Source: an uncultured Bacilli bacterium (lineage in GTDB: Bacteria; Bacillota_I; Bacilli_A; RF39; UBA660). From it: 18,669 bases of DNA. Position 1 is the stretch's first letter; every line of letters starts with the position of its first letter. The stretch lies in the NCBI GenBank assembly GCA_947632355.1, contig CANROY010000019.1, positions 1 through 18,669 of the forward strand, in the 5' to 3' direction. The position numbers were made by a program, and so were the translations under genes. Positions 6,509 to 14,840 of the stretch are shown piece after piece. Under the pieces are notes generated by a model, which was given only the letters and a program-made list of their open reading frames with translations, ran no database searches and was not told where the DNA came from.

Positions 6509-7552
6509 ATGAAAACAACAAAAGATGTAAAAGAAAAAGATAAAGCATTAGAACAAGTTCTTGCTGATATTGAAAAACAATTCGGTAAAGGGGCCATTAT
6601 GAAACTTGGAGAAGATTCTCATATGGAAATCGATGTCACAAGTAGTGGATCTTTAACCCTTGATGTAGCGTTAGGTGTTGGAGGTTATCCGAAAGGAAGA
6701 ATTATAGAAATTTATGGACCTGAGTCATCAGGTAAAACAACCTTTGCACTACAAGCAATTGCTGAAGTACAAAAGGAAGGTGGAAGAGCTGCATTTATCG
6801 ATGCCGAACATGCTCTAGATCCTGTGTATGCCAAAAATTTAGGTGTAAATATTAATGAATTATTATTATCACAACCAGATACAGGAGAACAAGCCTTAGA
6901 AATATGTGAAGCATTAGTTAGAAGTGAAGCCGTTAATATTATTGTAATCGACTCTGTTGCAGCCCTTGTTCCACAAGCCGAAATTGATGGAGAAATGGGA
7001 GATAGCCACGTTGGTTTACAAGCAAGATTGATGTCACAAGCTTTACGTAAATTATCAGGTACCATTAGTAAAACCAAAACAACTGCTATCTTTATTAACC
7101 AATTAAGAGAAAAAGTTGGCGTTTTATTTGGAAATCCTGAAACAACACCAGGAGGTCGTGCATTAAAATTCTATTCGACGATTCGTTTAGATGTACGTCG
7201 TGCCGAACAAATTAAAAATGGAGAACAAGTCATTGGAAACCGTACAACCATTAAAGTTGTAAAAAATAAAGTGGCTCCACCATTTAGAACGGCATCCGTT
7301 GATATTATGTATGGAGAAGGTGTAAGTCGTGAAGGTGAAATTGTTGATATTGCAAGTGAATTAAATATCTTAGACAAAAGTGGTGCTTGGTATGCTTATA
7401 ATGGTGAAAAAATTGGGCAAGGAAAAGAAAATGTCAAAGCCTTATTAAAAGAAAATACAGCCTTACGTGATGAGTTGGAACAAAAAATTCGTGAGCATTA
7501 TGGCTTCGCAAAGGAAAAGCCATCTCATAAAAAAGTAGAAACCGAAAGTTAA
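6509..7552 (+). CDS. recA: Recombinase RecA
   Basis: ATP-dependent strand-exchange protein that forms filaments on single-stranded DNA and promotes LexA self-cleavage. At 347 residues it has the usual length. Visible motifs are the Walker A box GPESSGKT (70-77), FIDAEHALDP with the catalytic Glu100, Walker B IIVIDSVAAL with Asp148, loop L1 around GEMGDSHVGLQARLMSQALRKL (161-182), and FINQLREKVGVLFGNPETTPGGRALKFYST, which contains loop L2 (about 200-218). The C-terminal tail after KEKPSHKK is short. The start ATG has GGAGG eight bases upstream. It has its own promoter and an SOS-like box and ends at its own terminator, so it is largely monocistronic, between pgsA and rny as in Bacilli but without cinA. 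Confidence 0.99.
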   Translation: MKTTKDVKEKDKALEQVLADIEKQFGKGAIMKLGEDSHMEIDVTSSGSLTLDVALGVGGYPKGRIIEIYGPESSGKTTFALQAIAEVQKEGGRAAFIDAEHALDPVYAKNLGVNINELLLSQPDTGEQALEICEALVRSEAVNIIVIDSVAALVPQAEIDGEMGDSHVGLQARLMSQALRKLSGTISKTKTTAIFINQLREKVGVLFGNPETTPGGRALKFYSTIRLDVRRAEQIKNGEQVIGNRTTIKVVKNKVAPPFRTASVDIMYGEGVSREGEIVDIASELNILDKSGAWYAYNGEKIGQGKENVKALLKENTALRDELEQKIREHYGFAKEKPSHKKVETES

Positions 7553-7560
7553 AAAAAATC

Positions 7561-7594
7561 AAAATTAGCAAAAAAACATATTGCTAATTTTTTC
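7561..7594 (+). terminator. recA terminator
   Basis: AAAATTAGCAA (7561-7571) pairs perfectly with TTGCTAATTTT (7581-7591), followed by a T-tract. It starts 8 bases after the recA stop. Its right arm also supplies the putative -35 of the rny promoter. Confidence 0.85.
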
Positions 7595-7609
7595 TTTAAA
7601 CTTTATAAT
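7581..7609 (+). promoter_or_regulatory. Putative rny promoter
   Basis: TTGCTA (7581-7586, four of six) lies 17 bases from a perfect TATAAT (7604-7609). The -35 is part of the right arm of the recA terminator. Transcription would start near 7616, leaving a leader of about 55 bases. Confidence 0.6.
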
Positions 7610-7670
7610 GTAAGTGTAGACTTATTTATTTTATGAATTAGCTATAGACGAAAAATAATGGAGGGATCGT

Positions 7671-9227
7671 ATGAATTTAAATTTAACATCCATTATTTTA
7701 GCTTTGATGATTGGAATTATTATTGGAGCAATACTTATTTTTATAATAGATGCTATGAAAAATGTAAATGCTTCAAAAAAGGCCGAAAAATTATTAGAAG
7801 ATGCAAAAAAAGAGGCAGATAAACATAAAAGAGATGCGTTACTTGAATTAAAAGAGGAAACGTATCGTTTAAAACAAGAAGCCGATAAAGAGATTAAACA
7901 AAAAAAAGAAGAAATGAAAGATTCAGAATCTCGTTTAATGCAAAGAGAAACCAACTTAGATAAACGAGAGGAAATGTTACAAAAAAGAGATGCTCTATTA
8001 GATGAGCGTGATAATAATTTAGGAGCCAAGCAAAAAGAATTACAAGAAAAAGAAGCCAAAATGGATGAAATGTTAAAAGAAGAAATGCAACAACTAGAAA
8101 CAATTTCTAAATTTTCTCGTGATAAAGCACGTGAAATGATTATGAAACGTGTAGAAGAGGATATGTCTTTAGAAATTACAAACTATATTAAAGAAAAAGA
8201 AAGTGAAGCAAAATTAGTTGCAAATGAAAAAGCTAGAGACTTAATTGTATCGAGTATGCAACGTTATTCAGAAGATGTTGCCAGTGAACAAACAGTAAGT
8301 ACCATTACTTTACCGAGTGATGAGATGAAAGGTCGTTTAATTGGTAGAGAAGGAAGAAATATTCGAACCATTGAGTCTGTTACGGGTGTGGATTTAATTA
8401 TTGATGATACACCTGAAGCAATTGTTATCTCTAGTTTTGATCCATTACGTAGAGAAATTGCGAAGATAACGATTGAAACTTTAATTAAAGATGGAAGAAT
8501 TCATCCATCTCGTATTGAAGAAGTCTATGATAAAGTTTCAAAGGATATCAATAATAAGATTACCGAAATGGGTCAAGATGCCTTATATAAACTTGGTTTA
8601 ACCAATGTAGATGCGGATTTAGTACATTTAATTGGTAAATTACATTTTAGAACCAGTTATGGACAAAACGCTTTACAACATTCAATAGAAGTCGCAAATC
8701 TTACAGGACTTATGGCAGGAGAATTAGGAGAAAATGTAAATCTTGCTAAGAGAGCCGGTTTACTACACGATATTGGTAAATCTATTGATTTTGAAATGGA
8801 AGGGTCTCACGTTGAAATAGGACTTGATATTGCTAAAAAATACAAGGAAGATGATGTCGTTTTAAATGCAATTGCTTCACATCATGGAGATGAAACCCAA
8901 ACAAGTGTTATTTCTGTATTAGTACAAATTGCAGATACACTATCTGCAGCAAGACCAGGAGCACGAAACGATTCATTAGAAAATTACATTAAGAGATTAG
9001 AACAACTTGAAGAGATTGGTAATTCTTTTGAAGGTGTCGATAAAGCGTATGCTATGCAAGCCGGTCGTGAAATACGTGTAATGGTAAAACCAGACGAAAT
9101 TGATGATACGAATAGTTTTAAAATGGCACGTGATATTAAAGAAAAAATTGAATCTGAGATGCAATATCCAGGAACCATTAAAGTTACCGTTATTCGTGAA
9201 ACAAGAGCCCAAGAAGAAGCCAAATAA
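7671..9227 (+). CDS. rny: Ribonuclease Y
   Basis: Membrane-anchored endoribonuclease that starts bulk mRNA decay and many processing events in Bacillota. At 518 residues it has the normal length. An N-terminal membrane segment (about 5-28) is followed by a long charged coiled coil (about 35-200), a KH RNA-binding domain with GRLIGREGRNIRTIE (221-235), and an HD phosphohydrolase domain with QHSIEVANL, LLHDIGKSID (His366-Asp367) and ASHHGDE (402-408). The start ATG has GGAGGGATC upstream. The gene carries its own promoter and an intrinsic terminator that overlaps its stop codon. With RNase J1 and J2 in the same window it completes the main Gram-positive mRNA decay set. Confidence 0.98.
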   Translation: MNLNLTSIILALMIGIIIGAILIFIIDAMKNVNASKKAEKLLEDAKKEADKHKRDALLELKEETYRLKQEADKEIKQKKEEMKDSESRLMQRETNLDKREEMLQKRDALLDERDNNLGAKQKELQEKEAKMDEMLKEEMQQLETISKFSRDKAREMIMKRVEEDMSLEITNYIKEKESEAKLVANEKARDLIVSSMQRYSEDVASEQTVSTITLPSDEMKGRLIGREGRNIRTIESVTGVDLIIDDTPEAIVISSFDPLRREIAKITIETLIKDGRIHPSRIEEVYDKVSKDINNKITEMGQDALYKLGLTNVDADLVHLIGKLHFRTSYGQNALQHSIEVANLTGLMAGELGENVNLAKRAGLLHDIGKSIDFEMEGSHVEIGLDIAKKYKEDDVVLNAIASHHGDETQTSVISVLVQIADTLSAARPGARNDSLENYIKRLEQLEEIGNSFEGVDKAYAMQAGREIRVMVKPDEIDDTNSFKMARDIKEKIESEMQYPGTIKVTVIRETRAQEEAK

Positions 9228-9239
9228 AGCTTCTTTTTT
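9214..9239 (+). terminator. rny terminator overlapping its stop codon
   Basis: AAGAAGC (9214-9220) pairs with GCTTCTT (9229-9235) around an 8-base loop that holds the TAA stop (9225-9227). A T-run follows to 9239. The next gene starts at 9262. Confidence 0.7.
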
Positions 9240-9261
9240 AAAGGAAATAGGAGTTTTTAGT

Positions 9262-9963
9262 ATGAAACCGATAATAGGAATAGTCGCAAAACATTATAAA
9301 ACAAGTGGCAAACGATTAGAAACATTTATAAGAGATGAAGTGGAACAAGCTATCTTTGATAATGGTGGAATTGCTATTGGTATTCTTCCACCCAACAAAG
9401 ATAAAATTGTGGCAAGAGATAATTGGCAAGATCAATTAACAACGACAGAAAAGCATAATTTTTATGACCAAATTGCTCTTTGTGATGGAATTCTTTTGCA
9501 AGGTGGAGGTTTTGTTGATGAATATGAGTGTTTTATTGCTAAATATTGTTATGAGTATGATATTCCTATTCTTGGAATTTGTGCTGGGAAACATAATATG
9601 GTACGTGCTGTAGGGGGAAAAATTGGAACACTTCCAAATAATAAACATAATAAAGAAGAACAATATGTCCATTCGATTAAAATTTCTAAAGATTCATATG
9701 CTTACAAACTAATAGGTAGTGAAGAAATAATGGTCAATTCAAGACATAAAAGATATTCTTTGGATACAGGTCCTTTAAAAATTACGGCACAAGCAATAGA
9801 TGGCGTTGATGAAATAGTAGAGGATAAACATAAGACTTTTTATGTCGGTGTTCAATTTCATCCCGAAAGTCTTTATAAAATCGATGAAAATATGAATGCT
9901 ATTTTTAAAAATTTTTTATCAGTTTGTATAGAAAATAAAAAATCCAACTCAATGAAAAGTTGA
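9262..9963 (+). CDS. Class I glutamine-amidotransferase-like hydrolase (peptidase C26, PuuD type)
   Basis: Probable gamma-glutamyl hydrolase of the peptidase C26 / gamma-glutamyl-GABA hydrolase group, 233 residues. It has the family start MKPIIGIVAKHY, the oxyanion strand DGILLQGGGFVDEYE, the nucleophile elbow GICAGKHNM with Cys107, an SRHKRYS segment (160-166), and the His-Glu pair in VQFHPES (His200, Glu202), so the triad is intact. GICAG replaces the commoner GICRG. Substrate is unknown; poly-gamma-glutamate, gamma-glutamyl-GABA and folate polyglutamate are all possible for this family. A start at 9262 is chosen because AGGAG lies eight bases upstream; the frame is open further up but only inside rny. 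It follows the rny terminator by 22 bases with no clear promoter. It meets rnjA tail to tail six bases after its stop. Confidence 0.85.
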   Translation: MKPIIGIVAKHYKTSGKRLETFIRDEVEQAIFDNGGIAIGILPPNKDKIVARDNWQDQLTTTEKHNFYDQIALCDGILLQGGGFVDEYECFIAKYCYEYDIPILGICAGKHNMVRAVGGKIGTLPNNKHNKEEQYVHSIKISKDSYAYKLIGSEEIMVNSRHKRYSLDTGPLKITAQAIDGVDEIVEDKHKTFYVGVQFHPESLYKIDENMNAIFKNFLSVCIENKKSNSMKS

Positions 9964-9971
9964 ATTTTTTT
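9937..9971. terminator. Bidirectional terminator between convergent genes
   Basis: CAACT (9945-9949) pairs with AGTTG (9958-9962). After one C/A mismatch the stem extends through an A-tract on the left and a T-tract on the right, so the hairpin has a U-tail in both directions. It overlaps the end of the amidotransferase gene and abuts the rnjA stop codon (9970-9972). Confidence 0.7.
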
Positions 9972-11646
9972 ATTCGTTGTTTTTTACTTCCATAATGACC
10001 GGTAAGATAATTGGATGTCTTCCAGTTAGTTCATTAATAAATGGATGTAATTCTAAAATAATTTGATTTCTTAAATCCGTATAACTATACGTATTATTTT
10101 CTAACGTATGATTGACAATAGAAGTGACTTTTCTTTCAATTTGGTTAATCAGTTCACTATTTTCATTGACCATAACAAATCCTCTTGTTGTGACATTGGG
10201 TTTAATTAATAATTTCTTTGTAAATGGATTAATATTTAATATGGTAAGTAAAATACCATCGTTACTCATCAGTTTTCTATCTTTTATTACAACACTACCA
10301 ATATCTCCGATACGAGAGCCATCAACATAAACATCTCCGGCTTGAACAGGTTCTCCTTTGTGTGCTCCATTTTTATCTAATATGACCGTATCTCCATTTT
10401 TACAAATAAAGATATTTTCTTTTGGAATTCCACAAGCTTCTCCAAGTTCTGCATGTTTTTTAAGCATTCTATATTCTCCATGACAAGGCATAAAGTATTC
10501 TGGTTTAATTAAACGTAACATTAATTTTTGTTCTTCTTGTTTTCCGTGGCCTGAAGCGTGGATATCGCTAAATTCACTATTCGTAAATACTTTTACACCT
10601 TTTAGATACAATTTATTAATTACACGATTGACACTACTTGCATTACCGGGAATTGGATTGGAAGAGAATACAACCAAATCATCCGGTTGGAGCGTAATTT
10701 GTTTATGTATGCCATTCGCAATCCTAGATAAAGCAGCAAGGGGTTCTCCTTGGGAACCAGTACATAAAATACAAATTTCATTTTTCTTTAAAGATTTTGT
10801 TTGATTAAAATCAACGAATATCGTTTTGTCTTCAATAAGGCCATTATTTAAAGCAAGTTCAACAATGGTTTCCATAGAACGACCAAACACCACGATTTTA
10901 CGATTATGTTTTTTACAAGTTTCTGCAATATGTTTAATACGATATATATTAGAAGCAAATGTCGCAATAATAATACGAGCAGGATGTTTATTAATAATAT
11001 TTTCTAAGGCTTCATCTACAACATTTTCACTTGTCGAAAAACCAGGAGATAACGCATTGGTACTATCACTCATTAAAATTTTAACACCACGTTTACTAAT
11101 TTCTGCCATTTTATGTAAGTCAGCAACCGGTCCAATTGGTGTTAAATCGAATTTAAAATCTCCGGTTTCAAAAATGGTTCCATTTGGTGTATGGATTGCA
11201 AGTGCATAAGAATCCGGAATAGAGTGGGTCGTGTTTACAAATTCCACTTCAAAATATTTCGTTTTAATTTTCGTATCACTGTTAATAATTTCTACACTTT
11301 GATAGGTTTGGTTATGTTCCACTAACTTTTTATTAATTAAGTCAGCTGCAATCTTCGCCGCATAGATTTTTGGAATACGAAGGCTTTGTAAAAGGTAAGG
11401 AATGCCTCCAATATGGTCTTCGTGTCCGTGGGTAATGACAAGTCCAACAATCTTTTCTTCATTTTGCTTTAGATACGTATAATCTTGAATAACGGCATCA
11501 ACACCTAATAAATCTTCGGTTGGAAACATAACTCCAGCATCAATAATTAAGATTTCGTCTTTGTGGGTAACCACATACATATTTTTACCAACTTCGCCTA
11601 AACCACCTAAAGCCGTGATAGACGTACTTGTACTATCTTCTTTCAT
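9970..11646 (-). CDS. rnjA: Ribonuclease J1
   Basis: Metallo-beta-lactamase/beta-CASP ribonuclease with 5'-3' exonuclease and endonuclease activity, acting in mRNA decay and 16S rRNA maturation. It has 558 residues. The metal site is complete: H73-G-H75-E-D77-H78, His140 (TTHSIPDS), Asp162 (ETGDFKFD) and His388 (MPCHGEYR). The beta-CASP and phosphate-binding motifs are also present: ATFASNIYRI (227-236), TGSQGEPLAAL (295-305), SSNPIPGN and HASGHGKQEE (362-371). The start ATG is preceded by AAAGGA. It has its own promoter, divergent from the pilin-SRP unit, and ends at a terminator shared with the converging amidotransferase gene. It serves as an internal reference for the degenerate J2 paralogue at 16492-18126. 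Confidence 0.98.
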   Translation of the reverse strand: MKEDSTSTSITALGGLGEVGKNMYVVTHKDEILIIDAGVMFPTEDLLGVDAVIQDYTYLKQNEEKIVGLVITHGHEDHIGGIPYLLQSLRIPKIYAAKIAADLINKKLVEHNQTYQSVEIINSDTKIKTKYFEVEFVNTTHSIPDSYALAIHTPNGTIFETGDFKFDLTPIGPVADLHKMAEISKRGVKILMSDSTNALSPGFSTSENVVDEALENIINKHPARIIIATFASNIYRIKHIAETCKKHNRKIVVFGRSMETIVELALNNGLIEDKTIFVDFNQTKSLKKNEICILCTGSQGEPLAALSRIANGIHKQITLQPDDLVVFSSNPIPGNASSVNRVINKLYLKGVKVFTNSEFSDIHASGHGKQEEQKLMLRLIKPEYFMPCHGEYRMLKKHAELGEACGIPKENIFICKNGDTVILDKNGAHKGEPVQAGDVYVDGSRIGDIGSVVIKDRKLMSNDGILLTILNINPFTKKLLIKPNVTTRGFVMVNENSELINQIERKVTSIVNHTLENNTYSYTDLRNQIILELHPFINELTGRHPIILPVIMEVKNNE

Positions 11647-11692
11647 ACTAATTTTCCTTTCATAAATAAAATAAGTTTTTTAACTAATCATC

Positions 11693-11721
11693 ATTATAAC
11701 GCATTTTCTATGGTTTGTCTA
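11693..11721 (-). promoter_or_regulatory. rnjA promoter
   Basis: On the minus strand, TAGACA (11716-11721, five of six) is 17 bases from a perfect TATAAT (11693-11698). The expected start lies near 11686, giving a leader of about 40 bases. The -35 lies between two copies of a 10-bp direct repeat. Confidence 0.75.
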
Positions 11722-11734
11722 CTGTTTCTATGGT
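11705..11734. repeat. 10-bp direct repeat in the rnjA/pilin divergent region
   Basis: TTTCTATGGT occurs at 11705-11714 and 11725-11734, a 20-base period of roughly two helical turns. The copies flank the rnjA -35, and the second runs into the extended -10 of the rightward promoter. This spacing suits binding of a dimer or two monomers on one DNA face, but no regulator is known. Confidence 0.55.
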
Positions 11735-11739
11735 ATAAT
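11731..11739 (+). promoter_or_regulatory. Extended -10 promoter of the pilin-SRP unit
   Basis: TGGTATAAT is a perfect TGn-TATAAT extended -10. No recognisable -35 lies 16-18 bases upstream, which extended -10 promoters can do without. The transcript would start near 11746, just before the AGGTG ribosome-binding site of the pilin-like gene. Confidence 0.65.
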
Positions 11740-11757
11740 TTCTTTAGGTGAAAAATT

Positions 11758-12189
11758 ATGCAAAAGAAAAAAAATGGTTTTACAATAGTAGAATTACTTG
11801 CTGTGATTGTTGTCCTTGCCATTATTATTACGATTGCGAGTAGTAGTGTTATTAATGTTGTCAATAATTCACGAAAAAAAATGGCAAGTGAAGTAAGAAA
11901 TAACTTAAAAGAATCTGCTTTGACCTATAGTATGGACCATTTGCATTTAGAAAAATGTGATCCAATTTTTTCAGAAGAAATGCTGAATAACAATATTACA
12001 AATCTAAATGCTTCTAGTAATGCTACATGTATACAAAGAGTAACAGTAGAAGAGGTAAAAAAAGCAGGTGTTTTTGAAGATAAACGAGGTTTTTGTAATA
12101 ATTCGGATGTTGTAATTATTTATCGTTATAATTCAGGAGAATATAGCGAATACAAAGCTTACGTTAGTGATGAAGTTTGTAACAAGTAA
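11758..12189 (+). CDS. Type IV pilin-like (class III signal peptide) protein
   Basis: Prepilin-like protein of 143 residues. The N terminus MQKKKNG-FTIVELLAVIVVLAIIITIA carries a prepilin peptidase site after Gly7, the conserved Glu at mature position 5 and a 21-residue hydrophobic helix, as in competence pseudopilins (ComGC-like) and type II secretion pseudopilins. The mature domain has four cysteines (67, 91, 113, 141), which could form two disulfides outside the cell. I do not recognise the C-terminal domain. No pilus ATPase, polytopic membrane platform protein or prepilin peptidase is in the window, so this is an orphan here. AGGTG sits ten bases before the ATG. The stop is 14 bases before the ftsY start with no terminator between, so it heads the SRP operon. 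Confidence 0.85.
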   Translation: MQKKKNGFTIVELLAVIVVLAIIITIASSSVINVVNNSRKKMASEVRNNLKESALTYSMDHLHLEKCDPIFSEEMLNNNITNLNASSNATCIQRVTVEEVKKAGVFEDKRGFCNNSDVVIIYRYNSGEYSEYKAYVSDEVCNK

Positions 12190-12203
12190 AGGAGGGTTAC
12201 ACG

Positions 12204-13187
12204 ATGGGATTATTTGATAAAATTAAAAATATCGTTAGTAAAAAAAGTACAGAAGAAAAAGAAGAGGTTATTGAAGTTTATGATAAAGGATTAGAAAAGA
12301 CAAGAGAAGAATTTGTTTCAAAATTAAGTTTACTTGGCATTAAATATACAAGGGTGAGTGATGCTTATTTTGATGAATTAGAAGATGTCTTAATTTCTGC
12401 AGATATTGGTGTGAATACCGTATTTAAATTTATGGACCGTTTAAGAGATAGAGTGAAAAAGGAAAATATTGTGGATACAAAGTATTTAATGGAAGTTATT
12501 GTGGATGAACTTTTTATTATCTATGTTAATAATGAAAGTTTAAGTACCAAAGTAAACGTACAAGATGAAGGACCAACGGTTATTTTAATGGTTGGGGTAA
12601 ATGGTGTTGGTAAAACAACGACAATTGCAAAACTTGCCTATAAGTATAAAAATATGGGGAAAAAAGTGATGATGATTGCTGGAGATACATTTCGAGCAGG
12701 AGCTTATGAGCAATTAAAAATTTGGGCCGAGAAAACGGATAGTTTATTTTACGGAAAAGAAAATATTGATCCTGCCGGTGTTATCTATGATGGCCTTGAA
12801 ATGGCAAAAGAGGAAAATGCCGATATTGTTTTAATTGATACCGCAGGAAGATTACAAAACAAAGTAAATTTAATGAAAGAACTTGAAAAGATGAATAAAG
12901 TAATCGATCGTATTATCCCGGGTGCTCCTCACGAAACATTACTTGTGATTGATGCATCAACCGGTCAAAATGGAATTTTACAAGCCAAGTCTTTTAAAGA
13001 AATCACGAATATTACGGGGATTGTTCTAACCAAATTAGATGGAACTGCCAAAGGTGGTATAGTGCTTGCTATCAAAGAAGAAGTGGATTTACCGGTTAAG
13101 TTTGTTGGGCTTGGGGAAAAAATGACCGATTTACAAACCTTCGATATTGAAGACTATATCTATGGTTTATTTAAGGATATGATGTAA
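12204..13187 (+). CDS. ftsY: Signal recognition particle receptor FtsY
   Basis: SRP-family GTPase that receives ribosome-nascent-chain-SRP complexes at the membrane. It has 327 residues, with a short N-terminal A region as usual in Bacillota. NG-domain motifs are present: G1 GVNGVGKTTTIAKLA (131-145), DTFRAGAYEQLKIW (161-174), G3 DTAGR (212-216), LLVIDASTGQNG, G4 TKLDG (276-280) and TAKGG. An ideal AAAGGAGGG lies seven bases before the ATG. It follows the pilin-like gene by 14 bases and precedes ylxM by one base, so the genes are co-transcribed and probably translationally coupled with ylxM. Confidence 0.98.
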   Translation: MGLFDKIKNIVSKKSTEEKEEVIEVYDKGLEKTREEFVSKLSLLGIKYTRVSDAYFDELEDVLISADIGVNTVFKFMDRLRDRVKKENIVDTKYLMEVIVDELFIIYVNNESLSTKVNVQDEGPTVILMVGVNGVGKTTTIAKLAYKYKNMGKKVMMIAGDTFRAGAYEQLKIWAEKTDSLFYGKENIDPAGVIYDGLEMAKEENADIVLIDTAGRLQNKVNLMKELEKMNKVIDRIIPGAPHETLLVIDASTGQNGILQAKSFKEITNITGIVLTKLDGTAKGGIVLAIKEEVDLPVKFVGLGEKMTDLQTFDIEDYIYGLFKDMM

Positions 13188-13188
13188 G

Positions 13189-13494
13189 ATGAAAGAAGTA
13201 GAAAATCATATTTATTACAATCTTTTATTTGATATTTATGGGGATTTGTTAAATGACCGTGAAAAAGAAATTTTTACACTTTCCGTGGTAGAAGACTTGT
13301 CTTTACAAGAAATTGCGGATATTAAAGGGGTAAGTAAAACGGCCATTGGTACAGCACTTTCAACCATTCATAAAAAGTTAGATCACTATGAAGAGACTTT
13401 ACATTTTTATGAAAAAGAACAAGCTCTTTTAAAACTAGCAGAGGAAATAAAAGAAGAAAAAATAAAAGAAAAAATACAACAAATACTAAAATAG
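13189..13494 (+). CDS. ylxM: YlxM-family helix-turn-helix protein, SRP-associated
   Basis: Small protein of 101 residues of the YlxM (UPF0122) family, encoded between or next to ftsY and ffh in Bacillota. In streptococci the homologue binds SRP RNA and Ffh and modulates the GTPases. The sequence is nearly all helical. A sigma-70 region 4-like helix-turn-helix is visible in NDREKEIFTLSVVEDLSLQEIADIKGVSKTAIGTALSTIHKKL (about 22-64), followed by a charged C-terminal helix rich in Lys and Glu. The ATG is one base after the ftsY stop, with AAGGA inside the ftsY end serving as the ribosome-binding site. The ffh start follows after 15 bases. Confidence 0.93.
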   Translation: MKEVENHIYYNLLFDIYGDLLNDREKEIFTLSVVEDLSLQEIADIKGVSKTAIGTALSTIHKKLDHYEETLHFYEKEQALLKLAEEIKEEKIKEKIQQILK

Positions 13495-13509
13495 AAAAGG
13501 TGAAGAGAT

Positions 13510-14817
13510 ATGTTTGAATATATGGGAGATCGTCTTTCGAATGCCATTAAAAATATTCGTGGAATGGGTCGTATTACCGAAGAAAATATAACGGACGCTT
13601 TACGAGAAATAAGAATGGCTCTTTTAGAAGCTGATGTCAACTATGTTGTTGCAAAAGAATTTATTAGTCATATTAAGGAACAAGCAATAGGTGCAGAAGT
13701 GGGAAAAAGTTTAAAACCGGATGAACTTTTTATAAAACTTGTAAAAGATGAACTTGTTTCTTTACTAGGAGGAGATTATGTTCCTTTAGAAATGAGTAAA
13801 AATCCGACGATTTTAATGTTGGTCGGTTTACAAGGTAGTGGTAAAACAACAACGGCAGGGAAGTTAGCCAACTTCTTAAGAAAGAAACACGCTAAAAATC
13901 CTTTACTTGTTGCTTGTGATATCTATAGACCTGCTGCAATCGAACAACTAGAAACGATTGGAAAAAGTCTTGATATTGATGTTTTCACCGAAGGAAAAGA
14001 AAATCCGGTTAAAATTGTAGAGGATGCTCTTGTTTACGCCAAAGAAAATAAAAAAGATTATATCCTGATCGATACCGCAGGACGTTTACAAATTGATGAA
14101 AAACTCATGCAAGAATTAAAAGATATTACGGAATTTGCTCATCCTGAAGAAACCATTTTAGTTTTGGATGCGATGATGGGACAAGATGCAATTAATGTCA
14201 TCAATGGATTTAATGATTCTTTAAAACTTACCGGAACCATTCTTACGAAATTAGATGGAAACACGAAAGGTGGTGTTGCACTATCTGTAAGACACTTAAC
14301 CAATATTCCCATTAAATTTGTCGGAGATAGTGAAAAATTAGATGGTTTAAGTGAATTCTATCCAGAACGTATGGCAAATCGTATCTTAGATATGGGAGAT
14401 ATTTTATCCATTGCAGATAAAGTAGAAAATGTCATAAGTGAAGAAGAGGCTTTAGATACAGCTAGAAAAATGAAAAAAGGAACATTTGATTTAGAAGATT
14501 TCTTAACGACATTAAAGCAAATTAAGAAGTTAGGTCCACTGGAAAATATTTTAAAAATGCTTCCACAAGCCAGAAAAATGGGCATCAACAATATTAGCAT
14601 TGACCCGAAAGATATGGCCCATATCGAAGCCATTATTCTTTCCATGACGCCATATGAAAGACATAATCCGGATTGCTTAAAAGCCACTCGTAAACAAAGA
14701 ATTGCCAAAGGAAGTGGCAGAAGTGTTGAAGAAGTCAATCGCCTTTTAAAACAATTTGAGGAAATGAAAAAAATGATGAAAATGGTAAGTTCTGGGAATA
14801 TGAAAATGCCATTTTAA
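13510..14817 (+). CDS. ffh: Signal recognition particle protein Ffh (SRP54)
   Basis: GTPase and signal-sequence-binding subunit of the SRP, 435 residues. N domain (1-95), G domain with G1 GLQGSGKTTTAGKLA (106-120), DIYRPAAIEQL (137-147), G3 DTAGR (188-192), LVLDAMMGQDA and G4 TKLDG (246-250). The methionine-rich M domain runs from about 300 and includes the SRP-RNA-binding helix region SMTPYERHNPDCLKATRKQRIAKGSG (about 377-402) and the C-terminal run FEEMKKMMKMVSSGNMKM. AAAAGGTGAAG precedes the start. It sits 15 bases after ylxM and 23 bases before fhs with no terminator, so all belong to one rightward unit. Confidence 0.98.
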   Translation: MFEYMGDRLSNAIKNIRGMGRITEENITDALREIRMALLEADVNYVVAKEFISHIKEQAIGAEVGKSLKPDELFIKLVKDELVSLLGGDYVPLEMSKNPTILMLVGLQGSGKTTTAGKLANFLRKKHAKNPLLVACDIYRPAAIEQLETIGKSLDIDVFTEGKENPVKIVEDALVYAKENKKDYILIDTAGRLQIDEKLMQELKDITEFAHPEETILVLDAMMGQDAINVINGFNDSLKLTGTILTKLDGNTKGGVALSVRHLTNIPIKFVGDSEKLDGLSEFYPERMANRILDMGDILSIADKVENVISEEEALDTARKMKKGTFDLEDFLTTLKQIKKLGPLENILKMLPQARKMGINNISIDPKDMAHIEAIILSMTPYERHNPDCLKATRKQRIAKGSGRSVEEVNRLLKQFEEMKKMMKMVSSGNMKMPF

Positions 14818-14840
14818 TTCCATAGAAAAGGGGATGCCAT

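Noticed and set aside
7631..8059. Leftward 142-codon frame opposite rny
   Set aside because: It is the complement of the low-complexity, lysine- and glutamate-rich coiled coil of RNase Y, giving a Ser/Phe-rich string with no family features.
9100..9261. N-terminal extension of the amidotransferase-like gene
   Set aside because: The extension lies inside rny in another frame and has no family similarity; the start at 9262 has a ribosome-binding site and begins with the family motif.
14358..14738. Leftward 126-codon frame opposite ffh
   Set aside because: It mirrors the conserved Ffh M domain, and has no ribosome-binding site or recognisable motif.
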